NCBI GenBank assembly: GCA_001800515.1
Contig: MGVN01000171.1
Location: 1 to 6,054, forward strand
Direction of reading: 5' to 3'
DNA length: 6,054 nt
Source of the DNA: Elusimicrobia bacterium RIFOXYB2_FULL_49_7
GTDB taxonomy: Bacteria > Fibrobacterota > OXYB2-FULL-49-7
The translations under genes were made by a program, and so were the position numbers. Below, piece by piece: positions 1 through 5,205 of this stretch (the first letter of the stretch is position 1; each line of letters begins with the position of its first letter). The notes below the pieces were generated by a model that worked only from the letters and a program-made list of their open reading frames with translations, did not search any database and was not told the DNA's origin.

Positions 1-67
1 GGAAAAGAGAGGTGGCCAAAAACAGACGCCAACCTTTATTACGTCTCTGATGCTGTTGATGATTCAT
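1..67 (-). CDS. N-terminus of an unidentified protein, probably secreted or membrane-bound (3' truncated by window edge)
   Basis: Reading leftwards from an ATG at 67-65, 22 codons are open up to the window edge. The peptide begins MNHQQHQRRNKG and continues WRLFLATSLF. A short, polar, basic n-region followed by the onset of a hydrophobic stretch suggests a signal peptide or signal anchor, although too little is visible to place a cleavage site. The start is well supported: AAGGAGG at 80-74 lies six bases before the ATG, one of the best ribosome binding sites in the window. Upstream lie a 24-bp perfect palindrome (96-119) and a candidate promoter (157-186). It reads in the same direction as the UroD/SGNH pair but is separated from it by 252 bases, so it is probably its own transcription unit. 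The family cannot be recognised from 22 residues. Confidence 0.62.
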   Translation of the reverse strand, partial: MNHQQHQRRNKGWRLFLATSLF

Positions 68-73
68 GCCGTT

Positions 74-80
74 CCTCCTT
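74..80 (-). promoter_or_regulatory. Ribosome binding site of the left-edge gene
   Basis: AAGGAGG on the minus strand (plus strand CCTCCTT) sits six bases upstream of the ATG at 67-65. It is a near-complete anti-16S complement and is the main reason for calling the truncated reading frame at 1-67 a real gene. Confidence 0.7.
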
Positions 81-95
81 AAAATTGAGATTTCC

Positions 96-119
96 TATTG
101 CCCTATTAATAGGGCAATA
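96..119. repeat. 24-bp perfect palindrome, candidate operator
   Basis: The two 12-base halves, TATTGCCCTATT and its exact reverse complement, abut with no spacer. The symmetry ends at 95/120. The element lies 28-52 bases upstream of the ATG at 67, between a candidate sigma-70 promoter and the ribosome binding site. Neither strand has a T-run after it, which argues against an intrinsic terminator. Full symmetry with a GC-rich core per arm (GCCC/GGGC) is typical of a dimeric repressor operator. In RNA it could instead form a hairpin in the 5' leader. Confidence 0.6.
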
Positions 120-156
120 TACATACCAAAATAACATTTAAAATATAATAGGTTGG

Positions 157-186
157 ATTATAATACGTTACGGAATATTAAGCCAA
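157..186 (-). promoter_or_regulatory. Candidate sigma-70 promoter for the left-edge gene
   Basis: On the minus strand a -35-like TTGGCT (186-181) is followed after 18 bases by a consensus -10 TATAAT (162-157). Transcription would begin near 150 and give a leader of about 80 bases that contains the palindrome at 96-119. The -10 is perfect but the -35 is only partial, and the whole gap is AT-rich, so a chance match is possible. Confidence 0.38.
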
Positions 187-280
187 AATTGATAGCTTTA
201 ACTAAGCCATCGCATATTCAATACTACAAGACATTTTATATGTTTATGCAAGAATTATGATAGACTCAGAGCTATCCATT

Positions 281-300
281 TTCTTTACATAATTAAAGAA
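281..300. repeat. Short AT-rich inverted repeat downstream of the esterase gene
   Basis: Perfect 7-base arms, TTCTTTA and TAAAGAA, flank a 6-base spacer CATAAT. It begins 19 bases beyond the esterase stop codon in the direction of transcription. The stem has a single G-C pair and no T-run follows it on the minus strand, so it is a weak candidate for an RNA 3' end structure. In AT-rich sequence it may be chance. Confidence 0.3.
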
Positions 301-319
301 TGTGTGTTTTTTCGTTCGC

Positions 320-1462
320 TTAATTGATAATTGATTTGATTATTGGGACCATTACATTGGCCTGTCGTATAAAACCCAAATCCGTTGGATGTGTGCCATC
401 TACAGTAGCTTCACCGTCTTCGCCAAAAAATGGCTTACCATTTATATAATATATTTTTGGAACACCTTGAGATATCAGTTTGTTAAATTCCGAAAGCAGG
501 TTCTTACGGCTGTTCAGCATTCGATCTTGTCTGGACTTATCCAGAAATCCGTTCGAATAATCAGGGGTATCCACAAGCAGAATAGGAGTTAAGGGCCTTG
601 CATTCCGTAAAATCGTAACAAAGGGTACAATTCTTTCGCTGACTTCTTTTGGTTGGAGATTGGGCAGGCAATCGATGATATAAATAGCCGGATCCAATTC
701 CGAAAGAAGACGGGCAAGTTCAGGTTCCATTTGTCCATTGCCTGAAAATCCCAGATTGATCACCTCCCGGTTGAGCATTCGCCCAAGCTGGGCGACATGT
801 GTCATGCCTGCCCGTGATGCACAACCGCCTTGAGTAATGGATGTGCCGTAAAAAACAACCGGCTTTTCGGTGACAGGCCTTGCAGGGGTCTTGCTGATAA
901 AAGCACCCTTAGGAAGCCCGATAAAAAGAGAATCAAGCTGATTATATAGCGGTAGATAAAGTAAAAACTCTTTTTTGACGGTATTGTCCATGTTTTGGAC
1001 AAGATAGCATTCATTTGTCGGAAAAAGATCCGGACGGCCCACGCCCGCCCACCGCCATTGCGGGTCTGAAGTTTTAATATATAAATCAACGCCGCTGACA
1101 CCGGTTGCCGGAAAATGATTCATGGCAAGTTCTTTATTATGGACCGTCCAGCGTACCTTAATAAATTCCGCATTTGTTATAAAGTGGGTACACAGTCCCG
1201 CGGATTGCCGGGAAAGCTGCCAGACAGGAGGCCGTACAAGCGCTTCCGCGGTTCGAGGAAACCGATCGTATGGATTTACCGTATTTGTCCAGCCTTTTCC
1301 TTCGATAGAAAAAAGGCTGAGATTGTACCAGCAGATCTTTCCGATACTGTCCTGAACCGCCATTTCTTCCGGAATAGGCGTCTCTGCAAAAAGTCCGGTA
1401 ACAAGCATTATGTTAAAAATAATAAAACAGCCTATTTTAATTTGAATCATTCTTTGTTTCAT
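320..1462 (-). CDS. Secreted SGNH/GDSL-type esterase with N-terminal GxDLY domain
   Basis: This 380-residue protein is a predicted exported ester hydrolase. Residues 1-26 form a signal peptide: basic n-region with Lys and Arg, hydrophobic core 10-25, likely cleavage after LFA. An N-terminal beta-rich domain (about 35-190) carries the family hallmark GVDLY at 124-128. The catalytic SGNH hydrolase domain (about 200-380) shows block I YGTSITQGG with nucleophile Ser208 in GTS rather than GDS, block III SGNG with Asn242, and block V DGTHPT with catalytic Asp355 and His358. DCLPN at 264-268 also fits the family. This architecture matches the GxDLY plus SGNH_3 (GDSL-like lipase/acylhydrolase) proteins, whose studied relatives are mostly carbohydrate esterases. 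The substrate cannot be read from sequence; de-acetylation of a glycan is an inference. It starts nine bases after the UroD-family stop with only a weak GGGCCGG before the ATG, so translational coupling is likely. Met5 is an alternative start that would shorten the n-region. Confidence 0.92.
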   Translation of the reverse strand: MKQRMIQIKIGCFIIFNIMLVTGLFAETPIPEEMAVQDSIGKICWYNLSLFSIEGKGWTNTVNPYDRFPRTAEALVRPPVWQLSRQSAGLCTHFITNAEFIKVRWTVHNKELAMNHFPATGVSGVDLYIKTSDPQWRWAGVGRPDLFPTNECYLVQNMDNTVKKEFLLYLPLYNQLDSLFIGLPKGAFISKTPARPVTEKPVVFYGTSITQGGCASRAGMTHVAQLGRMLNREVINLGFSGNGQMEPELARLLSELDPAIYIIDCLPNLQPKEVSERIVPFVTILRNARPLTPILLVDTPDYSNGFLDKSRQDRMLNSRKNLLSEFNKLISQGVPKIYYINGKPFFGEDGEATVDGTHPTDLGFIRQANVMVPIIKSIIN

Positions 1463-1471
1463 ACCGGCCCA

Positions 1472-2728
1472 TCAGAATCCGTTAAATTCCTTTACAGTAT
1501 CAATCATTGCCACAATGTTTTCAATGGGTGTCTTCGCCTGAACATTATGAATGGCATTAAAGACAAAACCGCCGTTCGGTGCAAAAATCTCGCATCGTTT
1601 CAACACCTCCTGACGCACCTGTTCCGGCGTTCCGAACGGAAGGGTCCTTTGGGTATTCACCCCCGCTCCCCAGAAAACGATGCGGTGACCGTAGCGATCT
1701 TTTAATGTCTTAGGATCCATTCCGGCCGCCGAACATTGAACCGGATTGATAATGTCAAACCCTGAATCAATGAAATGAGGGATGAAGCGTTCCACTGCTC
1801 CACATGAATGTTTGAAAGTTTTCCAGGTGGTATGCTCATGTATCCACTGATTAACCTTTTTGTAATAAGGCGCATAAAGCGCATCATAGGTATCGGTTGA
1901 ACAGAAACTGGATGTCTGCGTGCCGAAATCCGTACCACAAATGAATAGGATATCAATCCGATTGCCGACAATACGATGAACACGTTTCAGATTTTCAATC
2001 GCAATGTCGCATTGTTTGGAAAAGATCTCATGAAGATAATCCTGCCGCATCGCGGTTGATATGTACCATTCCTCCACATCTCGAATCCCTTTGGGGTATT
2101 TCAGAAAAGGGGCCGGAACCAATGCGATATCGCCAAATGCGGTTCCGCCGATTCCGCTGACAACGGCCCGATCCGATGATGCAAGGTGCTTTATCTGATC
2201 TTCGTAGTACTTCAGGTCTTCGTCCGATAGCAATTGAAACTCTTCCAGATTGTCTTCCGGATTAAGTTGGTCATTGTCCACCGGTTCCTGCCTGACAATC
2301 GTATCAAAGAAAAAACTACCTACCGGCATGCGTGCACTCGGCGGAACATTCATGTCACCCTGCGGATACAGAAGGATATCGCCATTGGTCTCTTTTGTTA
2401 CATTAAAATGTTGCGATACAAGAAGCTCCTGATTCCAAGGCGCCTTGAATGTTTTCCAGTTTTCATTCCGGAACCCGAACATGGTATTGGGAGCCAATAA
2501 GGCAACCGTATCCACCCCCAGGATTTCCGCCAAATCACTTTCTATTTCACCGAGCATCTGATAAGGTTCACATACCTTGACGGGACGTTTTTCCAGACCG
2601 TAATGATCCCGCAGCGCGGCGACACAGGTGACATGCATTCCCGTCACGGTCGTTCCGCCGAAATCGACGGCCATCCGATCCGGTGATTTGTGGCTTAGCG
2701 TACATTGGATTCTTTCTTTGCTTGTCAT
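1472..2728 (-). CDS. Uroporphyrinogen decarboxylase-family protein, MtaA/MtbA-like methyltransferase type
   Basis: This 418-residue cytoplasmic protein has the UroD (PF01208) TIM-barrel layout. The N-terminal motif SKERIQCTLSHKSPDR (3-18) and FGG (23-25) are standard for the family. A zinc-type HxC motif is at His307-Ser-Cys309, followed by NPVQC with Cys332 and GGFVFNAIHNVQ (386-397). True haem-pathway HemE is shorter, at about 350 residues, and lacks the HxC signature, so this is probably a corrinoid- or cobalamin-dependent methyl-transfer relative like MtaA/MtbA rather than HemE. In those enzymes a Cys occupies the C-terminal zinc-ligand position where His394 seems to sit here. No corrinoid protein or methyltransferase partner is visible in the window, so substrate and activity are open. 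The start ATG is in the expected place for the family, but AGGA lies only two bases before it, a poor spacing. It is the first gene of a pair with the downstream esterase. Confidence 0.92.
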   Translation of the reverse strand: MTSKERIQCTLSHKSPDRMAVDFGGTTVTGMHVTCVAALRDHYGLEKRPVKVCEPYQMLGEIESDLAEILGVDTVALLAPNTMFGFRNENWKTFKAPWNQELLVSQHFNVTKETNGDILLYPQGDMNVPPSARMPVGSFFFDTIVRQEPVDNDQLNPEDNLEEFQLLSDEDLKYYEDQIKHLASSDRAVVSGIGGTAFGDIALVPAPFLKYPKGIRDVEEWYISTAMRQDYLHEIFSKQCDIAIENLKRVHRIVGNRIDILFICGTDFGTQTSSFCSTDTYDALYAPYYKKVNQWIHEHTTWKTFKHSCGAVERFIPHFIDSGFDIINPVQCSAAGMDPKTLKDRYGHRIVFWGAGVNTQRTLPFGTPEQVRQEVLKRCEIFAPNGGFVFNAIHNVQAKTPIENIVAMIDTVKEFNGF

Positions 2729-2856
2729 GATCCTAATCTTTCTGACTGAATGTAAAATTCAACCGCCCAAGATGAAATTCTTATTGATATCGTTTGAAAA
2801 TATAACAATTTTTCTAAGTATAAGAACATCGTTTATCCTGAACGTAGGGAAAAGCT
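2729..2856. promoter_or_regulatory. AT-rich divergent intergenic region between UroD-family and DUF4416 genes
   Basis: The two genes are transcribed away from each other, so promoters for both should lie in these 128 bases. For the plus-strand gene, TTGAAA (2794-2799) and TATAAG (2819-2824) are the best pair, but the 19-base spacer is long. A start near 2831 would leave a leader of roughly 26 bases before ATT 2857. For the minus-strand gene, TATATT with an upstream TTCTTA at 16-base spacing is only a weak match. No palindromic operator longer than a hexamer stands out. Confidence 0.35.
2846..2850 (+). promoter_or_regulatory. Ribosome binding site supporting the ATT start of DUF4416
   Basis: AGGGA is placed six bases before ATT at 2857-2859. 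It overlaps the in-frame TAG stop at 2845-2847, so translation cannot enter this frame from further upstream. It therefore marks the earliest possible start region. Confidence 0.42.
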
Positions 2857-3405
2857 ATTCCAATCCCTAAACCCATTGAATCCGTTAAACTGATCTGCGG
2901 CATCATCCTCTCTTCTACGCTTACTTTAGAGGAAGTAGTGGAAAAGCTGACAACACGGTTCGGACAAACGGATTACATCAGTCCTGCCATGGATTTCTCA
3001 AAATATACGTCGTATTATCATAAGGAAATGGGGGAAGGGTTGACTCGTCTTTTTGTCACTTTTAAGGAACTGATGGATCGCACCCGGTTGCCGGATATCA
3101 AACAGGCGACCATTGCATTGGAAGCAGAACTTGCTCAAGAGAGCAAGCGACGTGTTAATCTGGATCCCGGATACCTCACATTAGGGCAGCTTTTTTTGGC
3201 CTCTACCAAGGATAATTTTCAGCGTATTTATCTACGGGATGGGATTTACGCTGAAGTGACTTTATATTATGAACAAGGCCGCTACCGTACCTTTCCCTGG
3301 ACCTATTGGGATTATGCGTCCGAGGAATATCACATGGTCTTCAAGACCATCCGGACGGATTATAAAAAACAGCTACGGTCGGATACTCCTTTATCCCCGC
3401 CATAA
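2857..3405 (+). CDS. DUF4416 family protein with probable non-canonical ATT start
   Basis: A 182-residue cytoplasmic protein of unknown function, matching DUF4416 (usually near 180 residues). Numbering from ATT 2857, visible family motifs are SVKLICGIILSS (9-20), YYHKEMG (53-59), RRVNLDPGYLT (98-108), RIYLRDGIYAEVTL (123-136) and FPWTYWDYAS (146-155). There is no signal peptide or membrane segment. The start is problematic. The first conventional start is GTG 2938, preceded by AGAGG, but it would remove about 27 residues that include the conserved PVKL-G-type opening strand. The frame is open back to TAG at 2845-2847 and offers only ATT, ATC or CTG codons there. ATT 2857 gives PIPKPIESVKLICG right after the start, resembling family N-termini. 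Possible explanations are a true ATT start, a lost ATG, or a sequencing error. The gene is divergent from the UroD-family gene and convergent with the uridylyltransferase, with 21 bases between stops, so it is probably monocistronic. Confidence 0.88.
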   Translation: MPIPKPIESVKLICGIILSSTLTLEEVVEKLTTRFGQTDYISPAMDFSKYTSYYHKEMGEGLTRLFVTFKELMDRTRLPDIKQATIALEAELAQESKRRVNLDPGYLTLGQLFLASTKDNFQRIYLRDGIYAEVTLYYEQGRYRTFPWTYWDYASEEYHMVFKTIRTDYKKQLRSDTPLSPP

Positions 3406-3426
3406 AAGCCGCCCCTTTTTTCTGGT

Positions 3427-4803
3427 TCAACCGTCCAAACGGGTGTTATCGGGAATAGCTTTCTGAACCGTGTCTTTGTTTTCTATCGTCACACTCCCTG
3501 AAACGGTCACCTGCGCGCCGAAACAAACATCTCCTTTAACCGTCAACCGTTCGCAGTTAATCAGGGAAGGCGCACCCTGCGGAAAGCGCGCTTCGAAGTG
3601 ATCAATAAGCTTATACACCTTATTGTCGAGATCCACCACCAACGGACCCCGTTCCCGTTTCGGATTGATGACAACTTGATAATCCTCATTCAGCAGATAA
3701 GCGTCCGACCGTACGGCCAGCAAATCACTGTTGCTTTTCACGGGCGCAAAACGTTCGCGCGGAACACAAACGGCCCCTGCGTTCGGAAAAACGGAAATAG
3801 CGGATCCCATGGCGGTTTCAAGCTGATAAACCGGAGTGGAGCCGCTGTTGCGTGGATCAGCGGTCTTGCTGTTCCGAATCATGGGCAGGCCGAGTACTCC
3901 CTGTTTGTCCGTAAGCAGTTTTTTCAAGGCAAGCAAATTGACCCAAAGATTATTCGTATTGAAATAACGGTGTTTTCGGATGTTTTGAAAGTCATCCAAG
4001 TCCGTGTCCGGACATTGGGCGGATTCGCGGAGAAGCAAACGGCCATCCGCCAGGGAACGGGCCAGATGTCCTCCTTTTTTATCCGCATCGGTCCGGCTTG
4101 CACATTCCATCATAAAAGGCAGGCCGTGCACCGCAAAAAAGCCCAAAATCGCAGTATTGAGTGACGCGCCCAGATTATCGGCATTGGAGACAAAAGCGTA
4201 TTCACAGCCCGCATCCAATAATTTATCCAATATCCCGCTTGTTAACAGTGCGGTATAGAGATCCCCATGGCCGGGCGGATACCATTCGAGCTCCGGACTG
4301 ATTGGACAGGTAACCGGCTGAAAATCAGCTTGGTTGATTTTCAGGGCTTTGTGTTGAAGAAAATCCAATGGAAGCGGGCCGTTAAAAAGCGCCGGATATT
4401 TCCGGAGTGCGTCCAGCGAATCGTTCCGGGTGGAAAAGCTGTTCATCAACACCAAAGGAACACCGGCACGCATTGCTTGTTGAGCAATGATATCGAGAAA
4501 CGAGAGGCCGTTCTTTACAACCAGAAGCGACTTGGCCTTATCCAGCCCCATGCCTGTGCCCAGGCCTCCGTTCAGTTTGATGAGTACGGCTTTAGACAGG
4601 GCCTGCCTGCCCGCCTCGGCCAAGTCCGGACCAAACGTGCCGGTATCCGGCAGGGAATCGACCGGCTTAATGGCGTTTTCCGGAATGAGCCCGGTCTCCC
4701 CTTTTACAAGCTGGAGATAATAATGGCGGAAGGTGTTGATGGCCAAAGCCGGAAGGGCTTCGGCACGCATACGGTCTTCAAACGGGGTGAAATCGGGATT
4801 CAT
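3427..4803 (-). CDS. UTP-glucose-1-phosphate uridylyltransferase, eukaryotic-like UDPGP type
   Basis: This 458-residue cytoplasmic enzyme makes UDP-glucose and pyrophosphate from UTP and glucose-1-phosphate, feeding surface polysaccharide, glycolipid or glycogen/trehalose routes. It belongs to the UDPGP family (PF01704) rather than to bacterial GalU. Motifs in order are the nucleotide-binding loop LNGGLGTGMG (77-86) with nearby Lys89 and Lys91, PPGHGD (176-181), the metal/nucleotide motif NADN (207-210), FNTNNLW (281-287), LETAMGSAI (328-336) and RFAPVKSNSDLL (351-362), where Lys356 matches the conserved PVK lysine. The last 60 or so residues look like the short C-terminal beta-helix (VKGDVCFGAQVTVSGSVTIE). 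The ATG has AGGAG (4814-4810) six bases upstream and follows the YraN stop by 15 bases, so co-transcription is likely. UDP-GlcNAc or UDP-galactose pyrophosphorylase activity cannot be excluded, but the motifs favour glucose-1-phosphate. No terminator is visible after its stop. Confidence 0.93.
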   Translation of the reverse strand: MNPDFTPFEDRMRAEALPALAINTFRHYYLQLVKGETGLIPENAIKPVDSLPDTGTFGPDLAEAGRQALSKAVLIKLNGGLGTGMGLDKAKSLLVVKNGLSFLDIIAQQAMRAGVPLVLMNSFSTRNDSLDALRKYPALFNGPLPLDFLQHKALKINQADFQPVTCPISPELEWYPPGHGDLYTALLTSGILDKLLDAGCEYAFVSNADNLGASLNTAILGFFAVHGLPFMMECASRTDADKKGGHLARSLADGRLLLRESAQCPDTDLDDFQNIRKHRYFNTNNLWVNLLALKKLLTDKQGVLGLPMIRNSKTADPRNSGSTPVYQLETAMGSAISVFPNAGAVCVPRERFAPVKSNSDLLAVRSDAYLLNEDYQVVINPKRERGPLVVDLDNKVYKLIDHFEARFPQGAPSLINCERLTVKGDVCFGAQVTVSGSVTIENKDTVQKAIPDNTRLDG

Positions 4804-4809
4804 GGTTTT

Positions 4810-4814
4810 CTCCT
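4810..4814 (-). promoter_or_regulatory. Ribosome binding site of the uridylyltransferase gene
   Basis: AGGAG on the minus strand lies six bases before the ATG at 4803-4801, within the 15-base gap after the YraN stop. It fixes the start and suggests reinitiation by ribosomes finishing yraN. Confidence 0.7.
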
Positions 4815-4818
4815 GTCT

Positions 4819-5205
4819 CTATCCCATCATAAAGGCGTTTTCATAATGGGTCACATCGGGTGCTCGGCCGTTCTCAAACCGAATGGAGAGGACGTCAAAG
4901 CGGCAAGGCCTATCAGTCCACCCCTTTTGGGCCAGATAGATTTCAGCAGCGCGTCCGATACGAGATTGTTTCTTTTTATCCACTTTAAGCGCAGGTTCTC
5001 CGGCCTGATGGGAAAGGGCGGACTTGACTTCAATGAAAACGAGCCGATGGTCCGGGGATTCGGCCACTAAATCGATTTCTCCCTGACGGTAGAAAACGTT
5101 TTGCTCCACGACCTTGAACCCTTGACGTTCGAGAAAACGAAGGGCAGCCGCTTCTCCGCGCCGTCCCTTTTCCCGATTGCGGCCTATGGGACCGGTGACT
5201 TCCAA
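4819..5205 (-). CDS. yraN: YraN family protein (UPF0102), endonuclease-like
   Basis: A 128-residue cytoplasmic protein of the normal length for UPF0102, a widespread family with a PD-(D/E)XK nuclease-like fold and poorly defined role. The signature positions are present: GRRGE with Glu18, GEIDLVA (42-48) with Asp45, VFIEVKS (56-62) with Glu59 and Lys61, and RFDVLSI (102-108). The putative catalytic set (E18, D45, E59, K61) is therefore intact. The start is TTG at 5205-5203; no ATG or GTG lies between it and the GRRGE motif, and GGAG (5217-5214) stands eight bases before it. The first 22 bases overlap the end of the kinase gene in another frame, so translation is probably coupled to it. It sits between a receptor-like kinase and a uridylyltransferase, but YraN occurs in many contexts and the linkage says little about function. 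Confidence 0.94.
   Translation of the reverse strand: MEVTGPIGRNREKGRRGEAAALRFLERQGFKVVEQNVFYRQGEIDLVAESPDHRLVFIEVKSALSHQAGEPALKVDKKKQSRIGRAAEIYLAQKGWTDRPCRFDVLSIRFENGRAPDVTHYENAFMMG

Larger units (their letters stand above)
68..319. other. AT-rich intergenic region
   Basis: This 252-base gap lies between the esterase stop and the left-edge gene. It is much more AT-rich than the flanking genes. Its content is the ribosome binding site (74-80), the palindrome (96-119), a candidate promoter (157-186) and an AT-rich inverted repeat (281-300). I see no tRNA-like structure, no credible small reading frame with a ribosome binding site on either strand, and no GC-rich hairpin followed by a T-run that would terminate the operon arriving from the right. 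Confidence 0.6.

Noticed and set aside
96..119. Palindrome as an intrinsic terminator of the UroD/SGNH transcript
   Set aside because: It is 200 bases beyond the esterase stop, just upstream of another gene's ribosome binding site, and is followed by mixed sequence (GGAAATCTC) rather than a T-run.
259..276. GATAG/CTATC inverted repeat as a terminator of the esterase unit
   Set aside because: The stem is only five pairs with an 8-base loop and no T-run follows on the minus strand.
1115..1705. 196-codon open frame on the plus strand
   Set aside because: It lies antisense to the esterase signal region and the end of the UroD-family gene. The peptide is rich in Arg, His and Asn with no recognisable domain.
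1472..2728. Calling the UroD-family gene hemE (haem biosynthesis)
   Set aside because: It is longer than HemE, has the HxC zinc-type motif of methyltransferase relatives, and has no haem-pathway neighbour.
2628..2870. 80-codon plus-strand frame crossing the divergent region
   Set aside because: Its first third is antisense to the UroD-family start and the rest covers AT-rich promoter sequence and the DUF4416 start. The hydrophobic look comes from AT-rich codons.
3424..3469. GGTTCA/TGAACC inverted repeat at the uridylyltransferase 3' end
   Set aside because: Six-base arms are separated by 34 bases within coding sequence, with no T-run. Chance is likely.
3598..4164. 188-codon open frame on the plus strand
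   Set aside because: It lies entirely antisense to the uridylyltransferase core motifs and has no family-like pattern or clear ribosome binding site.
4267..5070. 267-codon open frame on the plus strand
   Set aside because: It runs antisense to the uridylyltransferase and YraN genes, whose motifs are unmistakable, and its translation shows no family features.
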